This document shows, one piece after another, positions 8,991-17,426 of a stretch of DNA of 51,210 bases. The translations under genes were made by a program, and so were the position numbers. The DNA lies in contig JAFDYG010000224.1 in assembly GCA_018267545.1 (NCBI GenBank), forward strand, positions 1 to 51,210, written 5' to 3'. Within the stretch, counting starts at the first letter, position 1. Each line of letters starts with the position of its first letter. Source of the DNA: Bacteroidota bacterium (lineage in GTDB: Bacteria > Bacteroidota > Bacteroidia > Chitinophagales > Chitinophagaceae). The notes under the pieces were generated by a model that was not told the origin of the DNA, made no database searches, and saw nothing but the letters and a program-made list of their open reading frames with translations.

Positions 8991-11614
8991 AACGCATCCT
9001 CACAGGTCTCGCACTAATCATGGCCTCCCTCCCTGCCCTCGCCCAGATCATAACAGGCACGGTAAAAGACAGCACCGGCGCAGCGATCCCAAACGCCAGC
9101 ATAAATCTTAAAAGCAGGCTGCAGGACATTATCCTCGCCTATACCACAACCGACACCGGGGGCGCATATCGCTTGCGCCCCCCAGCCGGGATAGCACCCG
9201 CCGACCTCTACCTGGAAGTCCGCTGCATCGGCTATAAAGACCAAACAAAACCGCTCACCATCCTACCCTCGATCATAAACTTCAGTTTAGCCATCTCTCC
9301 CAGCGAGCTCCCATCCATCGTCGTCCACAACAACCGCCCAAGACTCCGCACCAGCGGCGACACCCTCAGCTACAAAGTATCCGACTTCACCAACCCCCAG
9401 GACCGGGTCATCGGAGACATAATCAAAAAACTTCCTGGCATATCCGTCGCCTCCGACGGAACCATCAGCTACAACAATAAACCTATCTCCCGCCTATACA
9501 TCAGCGGAGACAACCTTCTCGACGACAAGTATACCATCGCCACCAATTCGATTCCCCAGGACATCGTCGACCAGATCCAGGTCATCGACAACCATCAGCC
9601 GGTCAAAGTCCTGCAAAACAAAGTCACCAGCAACGACGTGGCGCTTAACCTGACCATAAAGAACAAAGCCAGGCTCCACCTACTGGGCCAGGAAAGCATC
9701 GGCGCAGGCTTGCCAGGCAACTACGACGTCACCCTCAACGCCATGCTCTTTAAAGACCGTTTCAAGGCCCTCGACTATATAAAGGGGAACAACACCGGAG
9801 ACGATCTTCAGCGAGAGCTGGTCTCGCACAACGCAGCCTCCACCAACCAGGAGCTTGGTAACGAGCCCCCCGCATCCTTGCTTTCCCTCGGCTCCGTAAA
9901 TACCCCCGCACTGGCACGAAACCGATACCTCTTCGATCGTTCGGGTATGATCGGCGCCAACAACCTGACTACCCTCAAAAATGACCTCCAGCTCCGCCTC
10001 AACGCCTGGTACCTGCACGACCGCCAGCAGCAGGACTATAGCCAGAAAACCACCACCTTCCTCCCCGGAGATACCATTCAGTACAGCGAGACACAGCACA
10101 ACCGGCTTGTCCCCGACCTTTTCCACACCCAGCTCACCCTCACATTAAATAAAGAAAAAGTCTATCTCAACGACGTCCTGCTGTTGGATGATAACCACCA
10201 GACCAATTACTCACACCTAAATACCAATCGCTCTCAAGCCGACCAAACATTCAGCGACAACACCCTCAGCTTCTCCAACGAATGGAACGGAATGCTCTCC
10301 ACTTCATCAAAAAACATCATCCAGCTCTATTCCTACATCAGTCATTTCTCCGAACCCGAAACCCGGACCATCGGCCCCAACTACAATCCTGAAATATTCA
10401 ACCACGGCCTCCCCTATCTTCAGCTCGTCCAAAATGCCAACGTCCCCACCTGGTTCACCTATAACTATATCTCCTACAAAATCCCCGGCGACCTGATAAC
10501 CAAAAGTTTCACCACCGGCCTCAGCTGGCAGCAGCAGCAGCTCACCTCCACCCTAACCCCTGCGTCTGATAGCTCTGCAAATAATCTTTCCTGGACCAAC
10601 CAAAAAGGATTTGCCGAAGCCGCACTCGACATGCCCGCCCCTGACGGACCACTTAAAGCTCACCTGAGCCTGCCGCTAACCATCCAACAGCTCAGCTATT
10701 CCGACCCCGGCTACTCCCTCAGCAAAAACATGACCCGCGTAAATTTCGACCCTCGATTAGCCTGCAAATACATGGTGGGCGTCGAGGACTTTATAACACT
10801 TCAATACAACTATCGAAACGGCATCGGCACCGTCGAAGACATTTACCAGGGAACCATCCTCAAAGACTATCGAACACTCTACGCTAACAGCTCCGACCTC
10901 ACCCTACGCCAGCTCCAGCGTGCAACACTAGGTTATAACTATAGAAAAGCGATCAAACTCCTTTTTGCCAGCATAAACCTCTCCTATGACCACACCAACG
11001 CCAACAATATCAGCGCAAGCAAAATCACCGACAACCTTCAGCAGCGCATCGTGCTCCCCTACCCCAACACCAGCAGCTCCTGGACCATCAACGCTTCCTT
11101 CAGCCAATACTCATTCAATGCACATACTACCTTTAGCAGCGATCTGCAATGGCAAAACAGCCGGTCGGTAGAGTTCCAGAACGGAGCCCTCCTACCCTTC
11201 AATACAACGACAATAACACTAAGCGGGGGAACAGAAACCAAACTAAACGATCACCTCAACTTCAGTTACCGGGTTACAGCCGCACAAACCCGAATCCAGG
11301 CGACAAATCACATCGATCAGCTTCAGCAGCTGGCATCCATCTACTACATACCAGTACCAGTGCTGCAGCTCAGTACCTCAGGAGAATACTATCTTACAAA
11401 CAGAAGCGGCAACCCCAGCCTCAAATATTTCTTTGCCGACGCTTCCGCCAAATATCACATTACAAAAAGAAACATAGACCTTCAACTGACAGCATCCAAT
11501 CTCTTTAACATAAAAACCTATAACGCCCTTTATCTTACGACCAATACACTCGTCGCCAATTCATATACCCTTCCGGGCAGGATCATCCTATTTAAAGTCT
11601 TATTTAACCTTTGA
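8987..11614 (+). CDS. TonB-dependent-receptor-like outer-membrane barrel
   Basis: An 875-residue outer-membrane protein. After a signal peptide (cut near LPALAQ) comes a carboxypeptidase-regulatory-like beta-sandwich (IITGTVKDSTGAAIPNASI, about residues 20-105). A plug-like region follows (GDTLSYKVSDF, DIIKKLPGI, YISGDNLLD), and then a long beta-barrel with alternating aromatic and polar residues to the C-terminus. The layout matches the outer membrane beta-barrel family found next to GLPGLI proteins, more than classical SusC. It is translationally coupled to the GLPGLI gene by an ATGA overlap. Its TGA abuts the TAG of the convergent methyltransferase gene with no base between them. A substrate cannot be named. 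Confidence 0.88.
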   Translation: MKRILTGLALIMASLPALAQIITGTVKDSTGAAIPNASINLKSRLQDIILAYTTTDTGGAYRLRPPAGIAPADLYLEVRCIGYKDQTKPLTILPSIINFSLAISPSELPSIVVHNNRPRLRTSGDTLSYKVSDFTNPQDRVIGDIIKKLPGISVASDGTISYNNKPISRLYISGDNLLDDKYTIATNSIPQDIVDQIQVIDNHQPVKVLQNKVTSNDVALNLTIKNKARLHLLGQESIGAGLPGNYDVTLNAMLFKDRFKALDYIKGNNTGDDLQRELVSHNAASTNQELGNEPPASLLSLGSVNTPALARNRYLFDRSGMIGANNLTTLKNDLQLRLNAWYLHDRQQQDYSQKTTTFLPGDTIQYSETQHNRLVPDLFHTQLTLTLNKEKVYLNDVLLLDDNHQTNYSHLNTNRSQADQTFSDNTLSFSNEWNGMLSTSSKNIIQLYSYISHFSEPETRTIGPNYNPEIFNHGLPYLQLVQNANVPTWFTYNYISYKIPGDLITKSFTTGLSWQQQQLTSTLTPASDSSANNLSWTNQKGFAEAALDMPAPDGPLKAHLSLPLTIQQLSYSDPGYSLSKNMTRVNFDPRLACKYMVGVEDFITLQYNYRNGIGTVEDIYQGTILKDYRTLYANSSDLTLRQLQRATLGYNYRKAIKLLFASINLSYDHTNANNISASKITDNLQQRIVLPYPNTSSSWTINASFSQYSFNAHTTFSSDLQWQNSRSVEFQNGALLPFNTTTITLSGGTETKLNDHLNFSYRVTAAQTRIQATNHIDQLQQLASIYYIPVPVLQLSTSGEYYLTNRSGNPSLKYFFADASAKYHITKRNIDLQLTASNLFNIKTYNALYLTTNTLVANSYTLPGRIILFKVLFNL

Positions 11615-12337
11615 CTATTTTATCGCCCCAAACGCCGCAAAACAAGAGTTCTTATGCAATACGTCTATCTTACTAAATCCAACCTTCGCCAACAAATCCA
11701 GCTGATAATTCAGCGAACGCGGCGTATCCTCATATCGGACATAATCTTCTACTTTCCGACGATATTCCGGTCCGCCCAGCGTCTCTAAATACTCCCCATA
11801 CTTATCCTCGAAAAGCTTCGTAATAACCTCCGAGCTATGCGTGATAAGATCCGATACCCAAAAGCTGCCCCCCGGCCTGAGCGTCTTATATATCTTGGCA
11901 AACATCCCCTCCCAGTCCTTATCATCCCGCAAATGATGCAAGGTAGCCGCCGCCAGGACAATGTCGAAACGACCATCCGGCAGGTCCAGATTCCGCATGT
12001 CATCCTGGATAACAGTAACCGTCCCCTTCGTACAAGATAAAACCCTTTCTCTCGCCTTCTCCAGCATAGGCAGACTCAAATCATTCAGCGTACAATTCAG
12101 TCCCGGAATCTTCCCCAGCATCTTCAACGTATAATTCCCCGCACCACAGCCGATGTCCAGCAGCTCCGTAGCATGCGGAGTCGCATACCTCGCCGCCTCC
12201 GTACACAGCTCCATGGTCAGCGGTGCATCGATAGTAGTCAGCTGCCCCGTCTCTAGATTGGAGAACCGTTCCACATCCTTATCGAATCTTTCCCCGATTT
12301 CCCTGTTCGTTGCATTCTTTGAATAATCCGTAGCCAT
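11615..12337 (-). CDS. Class I SAM-dependent methyltransferase
   Basis: A 240-residue soluble methyltransferase. Motif I is LLDIGCGAGNYTLKML (about residues 60-75), a following acidic position is in CTLNDLSLPML, motif II/III is DMRNLDLPDGRFDIVLA, and the post-motif LHHL is typical of small-molecule methyltransferases of the UbiE/Methyltransf_25 type. The N-terminus is short and polar. The gene starts 16 nt downstream of the second FtsX permease gene on the same strand and is probably in its operon. The substrate is not evident. Confidence 0.88.
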   Translation of the reverse strand: MATDYSKNATNREIGERFDKDVERFSNLETGQLTTIDAPLTMELCTEAARYATPHATELLDIGCGAGNYTLKMLGKIPGLNCTLNDLSLPMLEKARERVLSCTKGTVTVIQDDMRNLDLPDGRFDIVLAAATLHHLRDDKDWEGMFAKIYKTLRPGGSFWVSDLITHSSEVITKLFEDKYGEYLETLGGPEYRRKVEDYVRYEDTPRSLNYQLDLLAKVGFSKIDVLHKNSCFAAFGAIK

Positions 12338-12353
12338 AATTGATTTTATATTA

Positions 12354-14765
12354 CTATTCCATCCTCAAATGATGCGCAGGATTGCTCGTAGCCGCCTTCC
12401 ACGTCTGCGACACGATCGTCACCAATCCGACCAATAGCAAAAAGACAAAACACAATAGTATCGATACCACCCCAAAAGAAGCCCTATTGGCGAAATTCTG
12501 AAGAAACAAAAAGGACAGGAGATACCCCAGCGGACCCGCAATCACGCCGGAAACAAACAGAAGCTTGACAAATCCCTTCCCAACCAAAGCAAGCAGCTCG
12601 GGCACGCTCGCCCCAATCACCTTTCGTATGCTAAGCTCCTTTTGTCGGGTCTCCACCGTATAGATCACCAACCCCAAAAGCCCCAATGTGCCGATAGTGA
12701 TCGTAATCAGTCCCAGAAAGCCAAGCAACGAAAGCGTGCCGGTCTGTTTACCTCCATCTTCCATCCGCTGCTGATACCAATAATAATTGAACGACTTGGT
12801 AGGATATAGCTTCTTCCACGAAGCCCTTACCCGATCCAAGACATCCTCCCCCTGCTGGCTGACCTGTACATCCAGAAAAGCGTAGGCATTCTTCTTCATA
12901 CGCAGGAGCATCGGTCGTATAAAATTCCCCGTCCCCTGAAAGTAGAAATCCGCCACGACACCTTTGATCTGCACTTCCGTAGTATCATCGAGCCGTATAA
13001 GCTGGTTTATCGCATCTTTATTATCCTTGAACGACATGACCCTCGCCGCCCTTTCATTGATTAGCACATACGCTTCCTTCTCCGGGCGCTCACCCGCGGA
13101 AAAATTCTCCCCGGCAACAAATTTCAAATTCATCATCGGAGCGGTCTTCTCATCGACCATATAATAACTCATCTGGATCGGCTCCTTACCCTTCGCACCC
13201 AACGCTACCGGCGTGCTCCCCGCCCCATTATGGACGGAAAAATTACCCGATACCGCCGATACCCGCAGCACCCCATTGTTCTGCATAACCGCATTCCCAA
13301 GCAGATCGGGGTCCGCCCCGTCCAAACTAACAGAAAGAACATTCTTATAATTGAAACCCGGATCGATCTCCGCCAAATGCGAAAACTGTTTATAAAACGC
13401 CGACAGAAAGATCAAAACCAACAACGAAAGACTAAACTGAAAAACGATAAGCGTCTTCTGCAACGAAAGGTTCCCAAACAGCTTTTTCGTACGGATATTC
13501 TTCAACACCTCGACAGGTTTGAAAGAAGACAATATCCAGGCCGGCAACGCCCCCGCAAGCACCCCAGCAAAAACACTAAACACCAAAAAAATAAGGAAAG
13601 TCCATCGATCCAACGTCACATCCGGCATAAACTCATACCCGTCATTAAAAGGCTTATACTTCAAAATCGCCGACAGGATCAGCAGACTCAGCACAAGCGC
13701 CACCAGCGCAAACACGATCGACTCGATAATATACTGGATAAAGATCTGATACCTTCTCGCCCCATTTATCTTTCGAACTCCCACCTCCTTACTCCTCGTC
13801 AGTCCCCTGGCGATCGTCAGATTGGTGTAATTAAAACATCCCGCCAGCAAAATCAGCAACGCAATCCCACACTCCGCCCAGATCTTCGTCCATCCCGCTC
13901 CCCCGCCGATATCATTGTAAAGATCGAGGGACGAAGGAGTAATATCGCTCAACGCCTGAAGCTGAAACGCATAAGTAACATCCCCCGTCACCGTACCATT
14001 CCCTCCCGTCAAGCCCCCCGCACCTGCGCCTATCCTCGCAATCCTCTTCTCCTCCATATCCCTCGAAACACCCGGCTTCAGCTCCACATAAGTATAAACC
14101 GGCTGAAAAGTATTCCACGACGAAACCTGCAACCCCGTCTTTCCCCCCTTCTCCAAAAGCGGCAGCGAAGAAGACGACAAAAACACATCGAAATTCAAAT
14201 GCGTCTTCTCACTCTGCGGAGCAAGCACCCCCTTTACAATAAACGCACCCAGCTTATCCAAATTGACGATCTTCCCCATCGGCCTCTCACTCCCAAACAA
14301 ATTCGAAGCCGCCTCCGCACTAAGCACAATACTGCCTGGCTGGTCCAGCACATCCTGCTTACTCCCCTCCGCCAGCTGAAACCCAAACACCCGAAAAAAC
14401 GACGATTGCGTAAAAGCCCCCTGCATCGACAAAGCCTTATCCCCATAGCTGACATCCTGCCTCATCGCCGCCGATACATTAACCACCTCGGCCACCAGCG
14501 TCGAATCCTTCAGCAACGGCAGCAAAGGCATCGGAGTCGAAGCTACATACATCCCCTTCCGCTGCTTATTAGAAATGTTATTGATAATCCGATACGTCCT
14601 CTCGACCGCCGGATGAAACCGGTCATAGCTCAGCTCATTCTTGGCCCGCAAGATCACCATCATACACACTGACATGCTCAATGCAAGCCCGAAAATATTG
14701 ATAAACGAAAACACCCGGCTCCGCATCAAATTTCTCACCGCTATCTGTAAATAATTCTTAATCAT
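12354..14765 (-). CDS. FtsX-like ABC transporter permease (MacB type), orphan
   Basis: An 803-residue inner-membrane permease built like the one at 1857-4244 but clearly diverged from it. The N-terminus is MIKNYLQIAVRNLMRSRVFS, followed by a membrane helix and a MacB-type periplasmic region. The first FtsX domain carries RSKEVGVRKINGARR, and the C-terminal FtsX domain carries RQKELSIRKVIGASVPELL before the last three helices. No ATPase gene is near. A methyltransferase gene follows after 16 nt. The 116 nt upstream of its start hold no TAnnTTTG box that I can see. Confidence 0.9.
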   Translation of the reverse strand: MIKNYLQIAVRNLMRSRVFSFINIFGLALSMSVCMMVILRAKNELSYDRFHPAVERTYRIINNISNKQRKGMYVASTPMPLLPLLKDSTLVAEVVNVSAAMRQDVSYGDKALSMQGAFTQSSFFRVFGFQLAEGSKQDVLDQPGSIVLSAEAASNLFGSERPMGKIVNLDKLGAFIVKGVLAPQSEKTHLNFDVFLSSSSLPLLEKGGKTGLQVSSWNTFQPVYTYVELKPGVSRDMEEKRIARIGAGAGGLTGGNGTVTGDVTYAFQLQALSDITPSSLDLYNDIGGGAGWTKIWAECGIALLILLAGCFNYTNLTIARGLTRSKEVGVRKINGARRYQIFIQYIIESIVFALVALVLSLLILSAILKYKPFNDGYEFMPDVTLDRWTFLIFLVFSVFAGVLAGALPAWILSSFKPVEVLKNIRTKKLFGNLSLQKTLIVFQFSLSLLVLIFLSAFYKQFSHLAEIDPGFNYKNVLSVSLDGADPDLLGNAVMQNNGVLRVSAVSGNFSVHNGAGSTPVALGAKGKEPIQMSYYMVDEKTAPMMNLKFVAGENFSAGERPEKEAYVLINERAARVMSFKDNKDAINQLIRLDDTTEVQIKGVVADFYFQGTGNFIRPMLLRMKKNAYAFLDVQVSQQGEDVLDRVRASWKKLYPTKSFNYYWYQQRMEDGGKQTGTLSLLGFLGLITITIGTLGLLGLVIYTVETRQKELSIRKVIGASVPELLALVGKGFVKLLFVSGVIAGPLGYLLSFLFLQNFANRASFGVVSILLCFVFLLLVGLVTIVSQTWKAATSNPAHHLRME

Positions 14766-14881
14766 ATGTTACCCAGTGGCCAAAACCAATGCCATTTCCG
14801 CAAATCACTAACAATCAATAAAATAGGAAATAAAAGCCTCCAATAATTGTACGCTTTCGATCTCCCTCTGTCCGATAATGC

Positions 14882-15445
14882 TCAACCACCCAGCTGATAC
14901 TCGAGCACAAGCACCCCATTATCAAACGCCCGCGACTGTTTCAGCCCAAACTTCTTGAATTCCCGACCGTCATCAAAAAGCCTCAACCCGCCCCCGACAG
15001 TAACCGGAACCATCATCAGCCGCAGCTCATCGATAAGATCGTGATGAAGCAACGACTTGGCAAGCGTCGCACTCCCATAAATAAGAATATCCCCTCCATC
15101 ACTCTTCTTCAGCTCGGCAACCTCCGCCATATCGCGAAGGATCCGACTGTTATTCCACTCCGCCTTTTGCAGGCTGCTGGACACCACATATTTCGGCAGC
15201 TGGTTCATCCGATCGGCAAACGCATTTCCAGTCTGACCAGGCCAGTACCTGACAAACCCCTCATACGTGGTCTTACCCAACATCAAGGCCTCCACGCCGA
15301 AAAGCTCTTCCATCTTGTACGTCCCGCCCTCCGCAGACCTGTACTTTGTCTGCCAGCCGCCATGAGGATGAGGAGTTTCATCACCGCCCGGAGCCTCCAC
15401 AACTCCATCCAGTGTAATAAATTCAGTAACGATAATCTTTCGCAT
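14882..15445 (-). CDS. Dihydrofolate reductase family protein (RibD C-terminal type)
   Basis: A 187-residue protein of the RibD_C/DHFR-like superfamily, which often binds NADPH but whose members mostly have unknown substrates. Visible hallmarks are the N-terminal MRKIIVTEFITLDGVVEAPG, the central LMLGKTTYEGFVRYWP, then KYVVSSSL, GGDILIYGSATLAKSL (nucleotide-binding loop) and the C-terminal GGGLRLFDDG. Length is normal. It is followed at a 116-nt distance by the permease gene on the same strand and is divergent from the M28 peptidase. A second member of this family at 21686-22266 is frameshifted; this one is intact. Confidence 0.87.
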   Translation of the reverse strand: MRKIIVTEFITLDGVVEAPGGDETPHPHGGWQTKYRSAEGGTYKMEELFGVEALMLGKTTYEGFVRYWPGQTGNAFADRMNQLPKYVVSSSLQKAEWNNSRILRDMAEVAELKKSDGGDILIYGSATLAKSLLHHDLIDELRLMMVPVTVGGGLRLFDDGREFKKFGLKQSRAFDNGVLVLEYQLGG

Positions 15446-15565
15446 ACGCTTTTTTTATAAAGCTAGCAATCCCCGCCCGATAACCCGAGGGGTAAAAATG
15501 ACATTCAACAAGGGCAAATGCGTCGCAATTATACTATTTTAGAAGAAAAATAGCCCCTGGCCCGC

Positions 15566-16651
15566 ATGAAGCTTCGTTTACTTTTATCTTTTATTCTCGT
15601 CAGTCCCCTGTATTTGATAGCACAAAATAAAGACGTCGATCGCATTGCCCAAACGCTAACCGACGACCAGATTCTCTCACCCCTAAAATACCTCGCCTCC
15701 GATCAGTTAAGGGGACGTCATATCGGATTACCGGAAATCGATACCGCCGCTGTATATATTGCCGAACAGTTTCATAGCGCCGGCGCCAAACCCTTGCCGC
15801 AAGACAGCGGTTATTTCCAGCCATTCAATCATCACTTTACCCCACTCGAAAAGTTTCACATGGATCCGCAGGTCGCCTCAAACATTACCTATTCGCTGCG
15901 GCATCAACGTCCGCTAAAAAACATCATCGCCTTCATCCCCGGCACCGACCCAATCCTGCGCAAGCAATACATCATCCTCAGCTCTCACTATGACCACGCA
16001 GGAGTCGCCGACTCAGCTATAATGGAGGAAGGTAAGATGGATAGCATCTTCAATGGAGCAGGAGACAATGCGGCCGGCACCGCCGCCGTAATCGCCGCGG
16101 CAAAATACTTTGCCCGATACCCAACCAAACGCTCTATCCTGTTTATTTGCTTTACCGCAGAAGAAGAAGGCGAATTTGGAAGCAGGTACTACGTACAAAA
16201 CCCTGCTGTCCCCCTCGATCATACAGTCTACAACCTAAACATCGATAATGCCGGCAATAACACAACACACGCAATATGCCTGTTTGGTCTCGGCCGAACC
16301 AGCGCCGACTCCCTCGTCGAAAAGGCATGCACACAATACGGCTTGACAGTATTACCCGAACCCGCCGGCCAGGACCTGTTTAATCGCAGCGATAATGCTC
16401 AGCTAGCTCAAAAAGGTATTCCCGCGCCGTGCTTTAGCCTGGGGATGACGGCCTGGGACGAAAAAGTACTGGCCCGTTACCATCGCCTCAGCGACGAAGT
16501 CGGCAACATGGACCTTGACTACATCGCCAAATTTATCCGCGCATACATCCTCTCCGCTCAATACATCGCCAACACTCCCTCCCAACCCAAATGGGCCCCA
16601 GGTGACCCCTACGAAAGCGACTGGCAAACACTGTTTAAAAAACCGCAATAA
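15566..16651 (+). CDS. M28-family zinc aminopeptidase, exported
   Basis: A 361-residue secreted peptidase. A signal peptide (MKLRLLLSFILVSPLYLIAQ) is followed by the M28 fold with the full set of metal-ligand motifs: SHYDH (His), NGAGDNAAG (bridging Asp), TAEEEGEFGS (catalytic Glu and Glu ligand), NIDNAG (Asp) and, near the C-terminus, YHRLSDE (His). It likely removes N-terminal residues from peptides in the periplasm or outside. It stands alone between the divergent RibD-C-type gene and the convergent tRNA genes. Its TAA lies in the A-run of a hairpin that may terminate transcription from both sides. Confidence 0.92.
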   Translation: MKLRLLLSFILVSPLYLIAQNKDVDRIAQTLTDDQILSPLKYLASDQLRGRHIGLPEIDTAAVYIAEQFHSAGAKPLPQDSGYFQPFNHHFTPLEKFHMDPQVASNITYSLRHQRPLKNIIAFIPGTDPILRKQYIILSSHYDHAGVADSAIMEEGKMDSIFNGAGDNAAGTAAVIAAAKYFARYPTKRSILFICFTAEEEGEFGSRYYVQNPAVPLDHTVYNLNIDNAGNNTTHAICLFGLGRTSADSLVEKACTQYGLTVLPEPAGQDLFNRSDNAQLAQKGIPAPCFSLGMTAWDEKVLARYHRLSDEVGNMDLDYIAKFIRAYILSAQYIANTPSQPKWAPGDPYESDWQTLFKKPQ

Positions 16652-16680
16652 AAAAGGGCCATCTCATAAAAGATGACCCT
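16650..16680 (-). terminator. Terminator of the tRNA-Leu(UAA) gene
   Basis: On the minus strand a 10-bp stem with one mismatch (AGGGTCATCT, 6-nt loop, AGATGGCCCT) is followed by six Ts, 26 nt past the tRNA 3' end. The same hairpin lies just behind the M28 peptidase stop, so it may act in both directions, though the plus side lacks a T-run. Confidence 0.8.
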
Positions 16681-16705
16681 CCAAATTCGTGTCTTAAACT
16701 ATGTG

Positions 16706-16791
16706 TACCGGGGACGGGAATCGAACCCGTACTCGCATTGCTGCAAACAGGATTTTAAGTCCTGCGCGTCTACCTGTTCCGCCACCCCGGT
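16706..16791 (-). tRNA. tRNA-Leu(UAA)
   Basis: An 86-nt class II tRNA. The 7-bp acceptor stem (ACCGGGG with CCCCGGT) is complete, with discriminator A at 16706. The D arm, an anticodon stem of CAGGA/TCCTG around a 7-nt loop with UAA (16755-16757), a variable arm with the hairpin GCA-GCAA-TGC, and a TTCGATT T-loop are all present. CCA is not encoded. Confidence 0.96.
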
Positions 16792-16864
16792 ATTTCAAAA
16801 ATCAACCCGCCGCTCTCCAAAACAAATATCTCAATTCCTCCATCAATCAAGAGCGCCTTCCCAT

Positions 16865-16872
16865 CAAATATA
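16865..16872 (-). promoter_or_regulatory. Possible -7 element upstream of tRNA-Leu(UAA)
   Basis: Minus-strand TATATTTG matches TAnnTTTG and lies 73 nt before the tRNA, just past the tRNA-Gly terminator. A matching TTG at the -33 position is absent (GTG instead), so it is tentative. Confidence 0.35.
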
Positions 16873-16881
16873 CGCCTAAAC

Positions 16882-16913
16882 AAAAAATTCCACCGACCTG
16901 AAGATCGATGGAA
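16882..16913 (-). terminator. Terminator of the tRNA-Gly(GCC) gene
   Basis: On the minus strand TTCCATCGA, an 8-nt loop and TCGGTGGAA form a 9-bp stem with one G-T pair, followed by a T-run, starting 5 nt after the tRNA-Gly 3' end. It separates tRNA-Gly from tRNA-Leu. Confidence 0.8.
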
Positions 16914-16918
16914 TCTAG

Positions 16919-16991
16919 AGCGGAAGACGAGGCTCGAACCCGCGACCTCAACCTTGGCAAGGTTGCGCTCTACCAACTGAGCTACTTCCGC
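16919..16991 (-). tRNA. tRNA-Gly(GCC)
   Basis: A 73-nt tRNA with a perfect acceptor stem (GCGGAAG with CTTCCGC), discriminator T at 16919, the D arm AGCTCAGTTGGTAGAGC, anticodon stem CAACC/GGTTG around TTGCCAA (anticodon GCC at 16956-16958) and T-loop TTCGAGC. CCA is not encoded. Confidence 0.97.
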
Positions 16992-17061
16992 ATTTAAAAA
17001 ATTTATTCGAAAGAACTTTTCTTATAAACCCCTGATTCACTTACGTTTCTCATTGGGGTTG

Positions 17062-17090
17062 CAAAGATAACAAAAGTTTGATTCCAGCAA
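17062..17090 (-). promoter_or_regulatory. Bacteroidota promoter of the tRNA-Gly gene
   Basis: Minus-strand TTTTG (TTG at 17088-17090), an 18-nt spacer and TATCTTTG (17062-17069) match the TTG-N18/19-TAnnTTTG consensus. The predicted transcription start lies about 60 nt before tRNA-Gly. Confidence 0.75.
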
Positions 17091-17126
17091 AATTCTTTTC
17101 AAAAAAATGTGCAGGGCCTCCCAAAT

Positions 17127-17336
17127 TTACTTGTACTGAGGAGTGTACAAAGTGTTGCTAGGTACATTCACCTGCGGCTTGCCCTTGTAACGATGAGCCC
17201 ACAAACCATACGAGCCGCCTACAACCATGGCAATCACGCAAAATACCTGCAGATAAAACAAGAAAACAGAAGAATCTACCCAGCTATTGGCGATGTCCTT
17301 TAATTTCGGGTCTTTTATCTCTATTGGTTGATCCAT
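17127..17336 (-). CDS. Small single-span membrane protein, function unknown
   Basis: A 69-residue protein with a polar, acidic N-terminus (MDQPIEIKDPKLKDIANSW), one clear membrane helix (about residues 24-46, SSVFLFYLQVFCVIAMVVGG), and a basic C-terminal tail (AHRYKGKPQV). The positive charges after the helix predict the tail in the cytoplasm. I do not recognise the family. It stands alone between the tRNA-Gly promoter and the glycosyltransferase gene. An overlapping plus-strand reading frame is less protein-like, without a membrane segment. TATCTTCG, one base off TAnnTTTG, lies 24 nt before its ATG. Confidence 0.6.
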   Translation of the reverse strand: MDQPIEIKDPKLKDIANSWVDSSVFLFYLQVFCVIAMVVGGSYGLWAHRYKGKPQVNVPSNTLYTPQYK

Positions 17337-17426
17337 AACTATTTATTTACTTGAACGCGAAGATACGAGTTTTATGCAATCGTCATAAAAATTCAGGCAA
17401 TCAGCCATAAATTTCGGCCCAAAAAT

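Noticed and set aside
13230-14672. Plus-strand frame of 480 codons opposite the second permease
   Set aside because: Arg/Pro/His/Gln-rich low-complexity translation without hydrophobic core; the minus frame has clear FtsX motifs.
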